Shown piece after piece: positions 53,668-61,914 of a stretch of DNA of 64,000 bases (position 1 is the first letter of the stretch; every line of letters starts with the position of its first letter). This DNA comes from Bacteroidota bacterium (GTDB lineage Bacteria; Bacteroidota; Bacteroidia; Chitinophagales; Chitinophagaceae). The position numbers were made by a program, and so were the translations under genes. The stretch spans positions 806,001 to 870,000 of the forward strand of contig JADJSG010000006.1 of the NCBI GenBank assembly GCA_016711825.1, in the 5' to 3' direction. The notes below the pieces were generated by a model. It was not told the origin of the DNA, ran no database searches, and worked only from the letters and a program-made list of their open reading frames with translations.

Positions 53668-56127
53668 TTATGATTTTTCCCAAACGAGCTCTTGCAATTC
53701 ATTTACGTCTACATGTACTTTTGATCCTTTGCCTATTTCACCGTTTATAATCATACGTGAAAGTGGTTTTCTCAGTTTTGTTCGAATGATGCCTTTCAAG
53801 GGTCTTGCGCCATATTTTGGGGTAAATCCCATCATGGCAATAACATCTTTTGCTTTATCGGTGATGGTTAAGGTGATACCTTGTTGCTCTAATAATTTGT
53901 ATAAATGGGCTGAATGAATATTAAATATTTTCACCACATTTTTATCACTGATAGGGGCAAATGGAATGATTTCTGTAATCCTTGCTAAAAATTCAGGTCT
54001 GAAAAAATTGGCCATTTTTTCAAGCAGATCGTCCGATTTTGGAATTTCACCTTTACCAAATGATTCTATAATTTGTTCAGCTCCAATATTAGAAGTGAAG
54101 AGAATCACTGCATTTGAAAAATCGCCTTCTTTGCCGAGTCGATCATGCATTTTACCTTCATCTAGTACTTGTAAAAAAATGTCGAACACGCTAGGATGTG
54201 CTTTTTCAATTTCATCAAACAGTACAATAGCATAAGGTTGTTGTCTGATTTTGTTTACAAGCATACCTCCTTCTTCATAACCTACATATCCGGGAGGAGC
54301 ACCATATAATAAGGCTGCTGAATGTTCTTCTTTAAATTCGCTCATATCAAAACGAATAATGGAGTTTTCATCTTGAAACAAAAATTCTGCCAATGATTTG
54401 GCAAGTTCTGTTTTGCCTGTACCTGTTGGGCCTAAAAAGAAAAAAGAGGCAATGGGTTGTCCTGACTTATTGAGACCAGAACGCGATTCGAGAATGGCGT
54501 CAGAAACTGTTTTTAATGCATGATCTTGTCCAATAACTCTTTCGGCCAATTGTACTTCCATATTGATCAGCCTTTCTTTTTCTTTGGTTTGTACTTTGCC
54601 AATAGGTATTCCTGTTTTGTTAGCCACCACAGCCACTAAATCAGCGAGCTCTACCGATACTTTGTCTTCTGATGCGGAAGCGTGCAAATCAGTTAATATG
54701 GTTTCAATTTGTTGTTTCCTTTGTTCGTTACTTTGGAGTTTTTTAAATTCGGTTTCTTCATTAATTCGGGAAAGCAATACGGGACTTAAGGTATTTTGAA
54801 TTTCCAAGTAAAACCAATTTAACTCATCGTCATTTGCATTTTCTTTGAGCGTTGAAAACCTTGTTTGTAAATCAGCGACATCATTTTTGCCGGTATCAAC
54901 CATCATTTTTGTAACGGCCATTGTTCGGTCTAATAAATCGATTGCGGCATCAGGCAGTCTTCTTTCTTTGATAAATCTTTTTGCGAGTCTGATGGCTTCA
55001 GGGATTACTTTTTCATCTACTTCAAGTTGATGATGTTTGATATAGCTATCTAACAAGCCATTGACCATTTTTTCGGCTATTTCTACATTGGGTTCATCAA
55101 CGAGTATTGTTTCAAATCGTCTGTTAAAGGCTTCATCTTTTTCAATAGATTTTCTGTATTCTTCAACGGTGGTAGTACCCACCATGGTGAGCAAACCTTT
55201 ACTTAATTCAGGTTTTAATACACTTACTGCACCGGCATTGGCGTTGTGTTTGTCAATTAAAGTATGAAGCTCATCAATAAACAAGATGCCATTTTCAAGG
55301 GAAGTAATTTCTTTGATGATTTTTCGTAAGCGGTCTTCTATTTCCCCTTTATATTGAGCCCCTGCAATTAAGGCGCTGTTGTCGATTTCATATATTTCTG
55401 CACTTCGCAGGTTGAGGGGTACTTTATTATTGACTACTGCCAATGCAAATCCATCGAGCAAAGCACTTTTGCCGACCCCGGGCTCTCCCATTAATATCAC
55501 GTTTGATTTTGTTTTGCGACTTAAAATTTCAGACATTTGTCTGATTTCTTTATCACGTCCTATGATATTTTGTAGTTTGCCTTCTCGAGCCTGCTCGGTT
55601 TTATGATAACAATATTTGTGAAGTGCATCTAATGAAGTATTGCCTGAAGCATTGCCTTTTTCTTGGCTGTCGCTTGTTTGGATGGGTATATTACTTTGTA
55701 GTTTTTCTAATAAAATAAATGGGGTAATGGGGAGTGTTTTTAATTGTTCATAATTAAAGCCCACCCCTGGTGTAACACATGAAATAATCAGCGAATCAAG
55801 ATCCACAACATCTCTATTGATTTTCAATCGAATATTATCGGCTTCTTCAAAAACAGCTTTGGCATCTTTATCAGGTTGTGGGTTGTCGCTCATGCCGCTA
55901 CTGCGTGGATAGGTTTCAATACGTATTTCTGCCCATTCTTCTATATAATATACATCAATCCCTAATGATTCAAGTTTTTTTAATAAGGGAAAGTCTTTAT
56001 GTAAAATCGCTTTTAATAGATGTGCAGGAGAATAAGTAGAATGCATATTCTCTTTGGCTAATCGTTGAGCAATATGGACCACTTGTTTTATTTCATCGGT
56101 CATTGCATTTAAGTTGCTTGGATTCAT
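53668..56127 (-). CDS. clpV: T6SS ATPase ClpV (TssH)
   Basis: About 819 residues from the ATG at 56127 (MNPSNLNAMTDEIKQVVHIA); a TTG-started extension to 56160 overlaps a TATATTTG promoter box and is not favoured. It has a Clp N-domain (about 1-150), NBD1 with Walker A GEPGVGKS (about residue 214), Walker B GILFIDELHTL, NBD2 with GPTGTGKT and IVLFDEIEKAHPSVF, and a C-terminal D2-small domain (KYGARPLKGIIRTKLRKPLS). ClpV disassembles contracted sheath. It heads the minus-strand run clpV-tssB-tssC, and is divergent from the plus-strand coiled-coil gene. Confidence 0.93.
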   Translation of the reverse strand: MNPSNLNAMTDEIKQVVHIAQRLAKENMHSTYSPAHLLKAILHKDFPLLKKLESLGIDVYYIEEWAEIRIETYPRSSGMSDNPQPDKDAKAVFEEADNIRLKINRDVVDLDSLIISCVTPGVGFNYEQLKTLPITPFILLEKLQSNIPIQTSDSQEKGNASGNTSLDALHKYCYHKTEQAREGKLQNIIGRDKEIRQMSEILSRKTKSNVILMGEPGVGKSALLDGFALAVVNNKVPLNLRSAEIYEIDNSALIAGAQYKGEIEDRLRKIIKEITSLENGILFIDELHTLIDKHNANAGAVSVLKPELSKGLLTMVGTTTVEEYRKSIEKDEAFNRRFETILVDEPNVEIAEKMVNGLLDSYIKHHQLEVDEKVIPEAIRLAKRFIKERRLPDAAIDLLDRTMAVTKMMVDTGKNDVADLQTRFSTLKENANDDELNWFYLEIQNTLSPVLLSRINEETEFKKLQSNEQRKQQIETILTDLHASASEDKVSVELADLVAVVANKTGIPIGKVQTKEKERLINMEVQLAERVIGQDHALKTVSDAILESRSGLNKSGQPIASFFFLGPTGTGKTELAKSLAEFLFQDENSIIRFDMSEFKEEHSAALLYGAPPGYVGYEEGGMLVNKIRQQPYAIVLFDEIEKAHPSVFDIFLQVLDEGKMHDRLGKEGDFSNAVILFTSNIGAEQIIESFGKGEIPKSDDLLEKMANFFRPEFLARITEIIPFAPISDKNVVKIFNIHSAHLYKLLEQQGITLTITDKAKDVIAMMGFTPKYGARPLKGIIRTKLRKPLSRMIINGEIGKGSKVHVDVNELQELVWEKS

Positions 56128-56157
56128 TTTAGGATATTGGTTTTGATTAATGTAAAA

Positions 56158-56165
56158 CAAATATA
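56158..56165 (-). promoter_or_regulatory. Candidate -7 box TATATTTG for clpV-tssB-tssC
   Basis: On the minus strand this reads TATATTTG, a TAnnTTTG match, 30 bases before the ATG at 56127. It is the strongest box in the 131-base clpV/coiled-coil intergenic region on this strand. Confidence 0.45.
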
Positions 56166-56237
56166 GATATCAGATAGTCAAAATCCTATACCAATTTGAG
56201 ATTCCTTGAATAATTATAATTTCTACACTTTTTAATT

Positions 56238-56245
56238 TAAATTTG
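56238..56245 (+). promoter_or_regulatory. Candidate -7 box TAAATTTG for the embedded trio
   Basis: TAAATTTG fits TAnnTTTG and lies 46 bases before the ATG at 56292. With the box at 56158 it would give back-to-back promoters for the sheath genes and the embedded plus-strand trio. Confidence 0.4.
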
Positions 56246-56291
56246 CTCAATTGGGTTTCAACCTTTCAGCCCTTCACCAAATTACATAGCC

Positions 56292-57962
56292 ATGCGTATG
56301 ATCAACCCTTTTATTTATGCTATTCTCATCATTGCCTTATTTTTTACAAAGGCAAGTGCGCAAGACCTATTGATTAAGGATACCGTTTATTTCAATATTG
56401 AGACAGCTACGATGACCATTGATGTGCCAGTGTCTTCATTGCGAAAATCATATTTCTCACCTCGTTATACTACTGAATGTATTTTGCAAAAGATAAATGT
56501 GCGCAACAACAAAGTAAAAGTTAAATTAGATAATACTTGCGATAAACCTTTTAAGTTGCCTTTTACCTTGTTTGAAATGGAATTTGTTTACAACGATAAA
56601 GATTACAGTGCCGAAATATATTGTGTTTATAAAGATATTTCAATCACTGAATTGCAAATCAGATATGGTTCTGAGTATAACAAATGCGACTTGATTAATA
56701 AGTTGAATAATTTTAATATTGAAAATATTCAATCTAAAGAAGAATTAGTATTGGCAAAAAAGGTGCAAGAAAATACCCTTGATGAAATTAAGGAAAACCA
56801 GGAAAAGATTAAGGCCCTAGAAAAAAAGAATAAAGAAATTGAAAAGGAAAGAGTAGCCAAAGAAGAAAAGAAGAAAAAAGAGGAAATGGAATCGCAAAAA
56901 GAAAAAGAGAAGGAACAAAAAGAGAAAGAGAAAAAAATAGCCGATGCAGAAAAAAAGAAAAACCAGGCGGATGCAGAAGTGAAACAATTAAACAAACAGG
57001 TAAGCGAGTTAAATAATCAAATAGAAGAGCTTAGAAAAGAAAATGAAAAAATAAGCAGTAACAAGGAAGAGAAATCGAAAAAAGAAAAAAAACGTATTGA
57101 AGAAGAAAATCAACTGAATGAAAAACGTTTAGATTCAATGCGTACTTATATGGCTTCTTTAAACTCAAGAATTGGAAACGAACAACGAAAAATTGCAGAT
57201 TTTGTAGACGAGATCAATGACCTAAAAAGTGAGAATGAAAATTTAACCAAAGAAACCGTAACCCTGAAGGCTCAGCTTGAATCGCAAAAAGCAGAAAATC
57301 AAAAGTTAGCCGATCAGGTAAATGCCTTGAAAATACAAACAGAAAAATTGTTGGAAGATTATAAACAAAAAGAAGAATTTGTAAAAGAAGCCACTAAGAA
57401 ATTTAGCATTACAAGTGACGAAGATATTAAACGGAGTGAAGGCAAAGCAACTTATAACAGTGAATTGAGAGAGTTACCATTAGGTTATGAGGGGCAATAT
57501 TTAAAAGAAGAATATAGTGTAAAAGCAAAATATTTAGAACTCTCAGGGGAAGAAGATTTTTCATTGTCAAAATATAGTATTACACAGGATTGTATGACAC
57601 TGACGTTGAAAAATATTTATTTTGATGCAGATGCAAGCTACTTCAGATTCAGTATTGAAAATGCTTGTCCTTACGAATTTCAAACAGGGGTTACCTTGTT
57701 ATCAGGTGAATTTGCTTCGGGTCAACAGGGCGTTTATGATAAAATCAGACCGCGATATATGAATTTTCCTATCTTGTTTCCAAAATCTGGGGGCAAAGCA
57801 GATGTAAAAGATTTTATATACGTAGCACCACAAAAATTGTGGATGCGCGATGAATCAGATTTATACATTAAAGTAAAAGATCGAAAAGCAAAATGGAATA
57901 TTGAATTGGGATTCCCATTTGAAGTGTATAGAAAGAAATTAGAAGCCTACGAGAAACAATAA
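56292..57962 (+). CDS. Secreted coiled-coil protein embedded in the T6SS locus
   Basis: 556 residues. A signal peptide (1-24, ending TKASAQ) precedes a beta-rich N-domain (about 25-130: SSLRKSYFSPRYTTECILQK). Residues about 150-375 are a long charged heptad region, first Lys/Glu-dominated (EKEKEQKEKEKKIADAEKKK), then more regular (LNKQVSELNNQIEELRKENE). The C-domain (about 385-556) again is beta-rich (LTLKNIYFDADASYFRFSIE, KLWMRDESDLYIKVKDRKA) and resembles the N-domain in its LTL/ENACP pattern, so the two ends may be related modules. I do not recognise a family; a distant TssR-like or DUF4138-like relation cannot be excluded. It is followed after 3 bases by the transglycosylase gene. Confidence 0.65.
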   Translation: MRMINPFIYAILIIALFFTKASAQDLLIKDTVYFNIETATMTIDVPVSSLRKSYFSPRYTTECILQKINVRNNKVKVKLDNTCDKPFKLPFTLFEMEFVYNDKDYSAEIYCVYKDISITELQIRYGSEYNKCDLINKLNNFNIENIQSKEELVLAKKVQENTLDEIKENQEKIKALEKKNKEIEKERVAKEEKKKKEEMESQKEKEKEQKEKEKKIADAEKKKNQADAEVKQLNKQVSELNNQIEELRKENEKISSNKEEKSKKEKKRIEEENQLNEKRLDSMRTYMASLNSRIGNEQRKIADFVDEINDLKSENENLTKETVTLKAQLESQKAENQKLADQVNALKIQTEKLLEDYKQKEEFVKEATKKFSITSDEDIKRSEGKATYNSELRELPLGYEGQYLKEEYSVKAKYLELSGEEDFSLSKYSITQDCMTLTLKNIYFDADASYFRFSIENACPYEFQTGVTLLSGEFASGQQGVYDKIRPRYMNFPILFPKSGGKADVKDFIYVAPQKLWMRDESDLYIKVKDRKAKWNIELGFPFEVYRKKLEAYEKQ

Positions 57963-57965
57963 ACC

Positions 57966-59036
57966 ATGAAATTATATATTAAAATATTGATGCTTTGTGG
58001 TTGTTTAATAGGTATACATTTAAATACAAAAGCACATTATGTAACTTTTTGTGGAGAGTATGTACCGATAGAGCAGGAAGATGTATCGAAAAAATTAATG
58101 AATGTGATTAAAAATTGGATACGTACTGTGGGGGGCTATGAACTAAGACAAAGAGCCAATAAATATTTTCACATTTTTGATTATTATCTTGCTGCTTATG
58201 GAGTACCTCGCGACTTTAAATACTTAGCCGTAATTGAGAGTTTACTCAAGCATGACGCTCATTCACATGCGGGTGCACATGGCTTTTGGCAAATAATGCC
58301 GGGTACTGCCAAAGACTATAAACTTAACATCACCCCAGGTTATGATGAAAGGGAAGATCTTAACAAATCGACAGATGCGGCAGCCCGAATATTAAGAGAT
58401 TATTATAAAATTGTATATAATCTTACAAAAACACGATCATGGATACTCACCGCAGCCTCTTATAATAATGGTCCTGGTAATATTAAAAAAAGTGTATTTA
58501 ATTCAAAAACCACCAATTACTTTAATCTACAATTGAATAAAGAAACGGCTGAATATGTTTATCGAATTGTAGCAGTCAAAGAGTTGTTTGAACATCCTGA
58601 ATACTATATGAAAGATTTTGGATTTAATATTTTTAGTGAAGCCAATAGAAATAGACAAATAGCACCCAGCAATGACCAAATGGATTTTGCCTTTGACAAT
58701 ACCAAATGGAAAAAGGATATTCGCAAGAAGGTTGTGGAAGAAAAAATAGCCCATCATTTTGCCGCAAGAATTATTACTGATTTTAAAAATTTTGAAGATG
58801 GCAATTTAGTAAGTATTGAATTGCAGGAATCTATTTCAACCAATATTGGGTTTATTCAAAAAAATGAAATTATTGGCAATGCTGGTTATTTTATTGACGA
58901 CCGTTTATTTATCGACTTAGGGTATGGCCCCGCTTATGAAGTGGTTGATTTAAGTGGCGAAAAAGGCATAGCCAAAAATGAATTAACCAAAAACATGGAT
59001 ATTTTAATCACAGTCACTACACGAAATTTGCAATAA
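57966..59036 (+). CDS. MltD-like lytic transglycosylase (SLT domain)
   Basis: 356 residues. A signal peptide (1-23, ending NTKA) is followed from about residue 65 by an SLT domain: FKYLAVIESLLKHDAHSHAG with catalytic Glu91, GAHGFWQIMPGTAKDY, the DEREDLNKSTDAAARILRDY segment and TAASYNNGPGNIKKSV. This is the family 1D (MltD) pattern. No LysM repeat follows; instead there is an unrecognised C-terminal domain of about 100 residues (ARIITDFKNFEDGNLVSIEL). The enzyme cuts glycan strands. It lies 3 bases behind the coiled-coil gene, 28 bases before the lipocalin-like gene, inside the T6SS locus, so local cell-wall opening for the secretion apparatus is a reasonable inference. Confidence 0.85.
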   Translation: MKLYIKILMLCGCLIGIHLNTKAHYVTFCGEYVPIEQEDVSKKLMNVIKNWIRTVGGYELRQRANKYFHIFDYYLAAYGVPRDFKYLAVIESLLKHDAHSHAGAHGFWQIMPGTAKDYKLNITPGYDEREDLNKSTDAAARILRDYYKIVYNLTKTRSWILTAASYNNGPGNIKKSVFNSKTTNYFNLQLNKETAEYVYRIVAVKELFEHPEYYMKDFGFNIFSEANRNRQIAPSNDQMDFAFDNTKWKKDIRKKVVEEKIAHHFAARIITDFKNFEDGNLVSIELQESISTNIGFIQKNEIIGNAGYFIDDRLFIDLGYGPAYEVVDLSGEKGIAKNELTKNMDILITVTTRNLQ

Positions 59037-59064
59037 ATCACCCCAAACCAATTAATTCTATTCT

Positions 59065-59853
59065 ATGAAAAACATCTTACTGATTTGTATTTTATTATTG
59101 TCTACAAAAATATTTGCAAGTATTGAATACCAAAAGTTTGTGGGCAAATGGCAAGAGGAGAGCCGAACCTATGGCAAGAAAAAAAAGAAGCAAACCGAAA
59201 CCAATGCTGCCAATAGCTTGATATATGAATTTACGGAAGAAGGGATCTTTAAAAGATTTTATGATGATGGACGCATCATACCAGGAAATATTCGTGTTAA
59301 GAATAAAAAAATATCTTTCTTCTGTCAGGATGTCAATTCTACTCAGTATGTTTTAGAAAAAAAATACAGCTCATTTGCCATCAATGATCAAACGTTTATA
59401 TTATACAGTGAGGATACAGTGATTGTACTTAAAAAAGTGGAAAATTTTACCTTTAAAACCATCAAAAAAGTAACCAATAACGATAAATCAGGGGATGTAC
59501 AAATCAACTTATCTACGATGCAAGGCTCATGGAGAAGATACAAAACAGAGCCTACCATCACTACTGACAAGGATAGTTGGAGTATATTTCATTTGACTGT
59601 TGAATATTCGTTGGCTACCAACAGGTATTTAGGAAAAGCACAATTTGTGAGTGTTAACCAGGGCCAACATCCATGCGATGTGACGATCGTACCCAGACCA
59701 GAAAAAAATGAATTTATCATCACTGAAGAAGACACCGAAGATGTGACACCACTGGGACTCAAACTAAAAATTAAAGTGTTAAAATGCGAAGGTCGCGAGA
59801 TGATACTCAAGCAAGGAGATATGACCTATTGGTATAAAAAAGAGTATGAATAA
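59065..59853 (+). CDS. Secreted lipocalin-like protein, unknown
   Basis: 262 residues. A signal peptide (1-18, ending IFAS) is followed by two similar-looking halves that each begin with a Gly-x-Trp motif: FVGKWQEESRTYGKKK near residue 26 and MQGSWRRYKTEPTITT near residue 152. This is the pattern of lipocalin-like or DUF4488-type domains, suggesting a duplicated beta-barrel. No Cys lipobox is present. It ends 10 bases from the convergent tssE and is the last of the plus-strand trio, so it probably shares the transcript of the coiled-coil and transglycosylase genes. Its role is unknown. Confidence 0.65.
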   Translation: MKNILLICILLLSTKIFASIEYQKFVGKWQEESRTYGKKKKKQTETNAANSLIYEFTEEGIFKRFYDDGRIIPGNIRVKNKKISFFCQDVNSTQYVLEKKYSSFAINDQTFILYSEDTVIVLKKVENFTFKTIKKVTNNDKSGDVQINLSTMQGSWRRYKTEPTITTDKDSWSIFHLTVEYSLATNRYLGKAQFVSVNQGQHPCDVTIVPRPEKNEFIITEEDTEDVTPLGLKLKIKVLKCEGREMILKQGDMTYWYKKEYE

Positions 59854-59863
59854 TATCTAAGGA

Positions 59864-60295
59864 TTATTCTTTCGCAAAAGGACCTACAAAGAAACTGGCA
59901 TTGTATCGGATTGGTTGATTGTTTTTATGCATCACCCCATTGATTTGTATACTCACTTTTCGTTTTAAGTGTACACCTTCTTGTTCGTTCCTCACTTCTG
60001 CCTGCATGATTTCTACATCAACCCGTACTTTGTGAATTCTTTTTTCATATTGTTGCACTGCATATTGTATGGAATGGGTAATCATTTCCTTACGCTTTGC
60101 ATTGGTTGATAAAATATCAAAATCGTTGTCCCAAAAAAAGGAACCATACTCAGCATCCAATTTGCACTCGCCCCAGGTAGTGGTGATTAAAAGCTGTAAA
60201 TGTTGTCGGATACTATTTTCAAATGAACAATAGGCATGATCTTTTTTCTTAAAAAGTTCTTTAAAGTTCAGGGGAATTTGATAGTATTCTTTCAT
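59864..60295 (-). CDS. tssE: T6SS baseplate protein TssE (gp25-like)
   Basis: 143 residues. It matches the gp25/TssE fold: ENSIRQHLQLLITTTWGECK near residue 27-46, FFWDNDFDILSTNAKR and MITHSIQYAVQQYEKRIHKV, with a VDVEIMQAEV strand. Divergence from classical TssE is usual in T6SSiii. TssE links baseplate and sheath and starts sheath polymerisation. Its ATG lies 6 bases after the tssP-like gene on the same strand, placing it at the end of tssN-K-O-P-E. Confidence 0.8.
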   Translation of the reverse strand: MKEYYQIPLNFKELFKKKDHAYCSFENSIRQHLQLLITTTWGECKLDAEYGSFFWDNDFDILSTNAKRKEMITHSIQYAVQQYEKRIHKVRVDVEIMQAEVRNEQEGVHLKRKVSIQINGVMHKNNQPIRYNASFFVGPFAKE

Positions 60296-60301
60296 GTGTA
60301 A

Positions 60302-61387
60302 TTACAAAGTAATTTTAAAAGCTTGTACACAATTTTTGTTTTTAAAATTACGAACGACTTCCAGTTTTGCAATTTCCTTGCCTTTTATTTGATCGAAGAA
60401 AGAACCCCACGAAATTAATGAGCCGTTTATATACAGTTTTGTTTCTTTACCTAAACACAGTTTTGGAATGAGTTCATCTGTTTTAGCATCTCCAAAGGCA
60501 ATATCTTCCAATATGTCTTTAAAGTCATTATCTGTATAAAATTTGATGATTGGTTTTTCTGCAACAGGCTCTGGTTCTGGCATACGAGGAGCAGGTTCTT
60601 GCATAGGATTGTTAAACGAAGGCGGTGGTGCCTGAGCAGGGAGTTGCCTTGGCATCATCTGAGGGGGGGGTGCTGCATTTTGAAATGCGCTATTGTCTAT
60701 CTGGTCAGCAGTATTGGGTGTCACCAAAATTGTTTTTTGGGCTGTTCGGTTTATATCTCCGTTTGTTTTGAGGGTTATGATTTTTTCACCAGGAACAGGA
60801 AATGTAAATGTAGCCGTTTGTCCAGTTTGTGGGGCGACATTGGCACCTAATACGGTCCATTCCCAGCTTACAGAGCTTGTAGGATCAGAAAAGCTGACTG
60901 GTTGATTTGCTTGTACGGTAGTAGGACCATCAATATAGGGTTTGTTATTTTTGATGGCATTTTTAAGTTCATCATCTTTGAGTGAGGCGCTAAGAATTGT
61001 AATTTCGAGGTATTCATCACATCTTCCGTTTACTAATACCTTCACTTGGTAAATACCAGGTTTGTGATAAAAGTGCGAAGTAGATTGTGTTTTCATTTTA
61101 GGGGTTCCATCTCCAAAATCCCATACATAATCTTTTCCTTTTAAAGTATTGGCCGTAAATAAGATTGACTCGTCTGTTAAAAATTGGTGTTGTGTATTTT
61201 CCTGATTGGTTTCACTTGATTTGATACTCATATTGATGATATGACATTCCTGATAAGTGGCTAATTTTAGGGCAAGCAACAATATGCTCAATATTGATAT
61301 AACGATAAATGTAAAAATGATTTTTCGATCCATTTTTACAACAAAGCTTTTTTGTGTTACCCTAAATTCATTTCTATCGTTTGCCAT
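60302..61387 (-). CDS. T6SS membrane component with PKD domains (TssP-like)
   Basis: 361 residues. A cytoplasmic head (1-22), one membrane helix (about 23-42, IIFTFIVISILSILLLALKL), then a periplasmic part: a PKD domain with YVWDFGDGTPKMK and HKPGIYQVKVL (about 85-130), a second PKD-like module (about 155-225), a Pro/Met-rich linker (about 235-285, PPPQMMPRQLPAQAPPPSF) and a C-terminal beta domain (FKDILEDIAFGDAKTDELIP). Position between tssO and tssE, single helix and periplasmic PKD modules fit the TssP component of the Bacteroidota trans-envelope complex; the name is by context rather than motif. Confidence 0.7.
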   Translation of the reverse strand: MANDRNEFRVTQKSFVVKMDRKIIFTFIVISILSILLLALKLATYQECHIINMSIKSSETNQENTQHQFLTDESILFTANTLKGKDYVWDFGDGTPKMKTQSTSHFYHKPGIYQVKVLVNGRCDEYLEITILSASLKDDELKNAIKNNKPYIDGPTTVQANQPVSFSDPTSSVSWEWTVLGANVAPQTGQTATFTFPVPGEKIITLKTNGDINRTAQKTILVTPNTADQIDNSAFQNAAPPPQMMPRQLPAQAPPPSFNNPMQEPAPRMPEPEPVAEKPIIKFYTDNDFKDILEDIAFGDAKTDELIPKLCLGKETKLYINGSLISWGSFFDQIKGKEIAKLEVVRNFKNKNCVQAFKITL

Positions 61388-61394
61388 AAAAAAA

Positions 61395-61895
61395 CTATCT
61401 AGGGTAATTTTGTGTTGCTTGCTGACGGTACATATTCAATTCGGTTTGTGCAGCGGTGAGTTGTTGTTGCAGTTTATTGACCAACTCTTCGGTAGAAGTG
61501 CTATTGGTGGCTATGGAAGTAGCTGCTAAATTTGAACGTAAAGTTTGATTAATGGTTTGGTAAAGCTTTTTATCCATTAAGCTATCAGTCAATAATCTTT
61601 TTTCCAGGTTACCAATTTTATAATCAATTCTTGATTTAAATGAAGTAGCACCAATACCAGCAAATGACATGCTATCTAAAAGTACTTTGGTTTCATCTAA
61701 TTCTTGTGAGTAGCTATTCATAAAAGAGAAATCGCGTTCGTATTTTTTTAATTTCTTACGCAATAAATCATTTTCTTTATCGGGTACTCGATAGGCAAAA
61801 AAAACAGCCAGGAGCAATAGTGAAACGGATATGAGAAAAAATACAAGAAATGAAGCAAACGCATCGCTTCTTTCTTTTTTATTGAGGGCTTCCAT
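61395..61895 (-). CDS. tssO: T6SS membrane component TssO
   Basis: 166 residues. The N-terminus MEALNKKERSDAFASFLVFF leads into a single membrane helix (about 14-34) and YRVPDKENDLLRKKLKKYER, the pattern seen in TssO proteins, followed by a periplasmic coiled-coil stretch to about residue 160. TssO is part of the Bacteroidota-specific envelope complex that replaces TssJLM. It lies 7 bases upstream of the tssP-like gene and 19 bases downstream of tssK on the same strand. Confidence 0.85.
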   Translation of the reverse strand: MEALNKKERSDAFASFLVFFLISVSLLLLAVFFAYRVPDKENDLLRKKLKKYERDFSFMNSYSQELDETKVLLDSMSFAGIGATSFKSRIDYKIGNLEKRLLTDSLMDKKLYQTINQTLRSNLAATSIATNSTSTEELVNKLQQQLTAAQTELNMYRQQATQNYPR

Positions 61896-61914
61896 TGATT
61901 AATTTATTTTTAGT

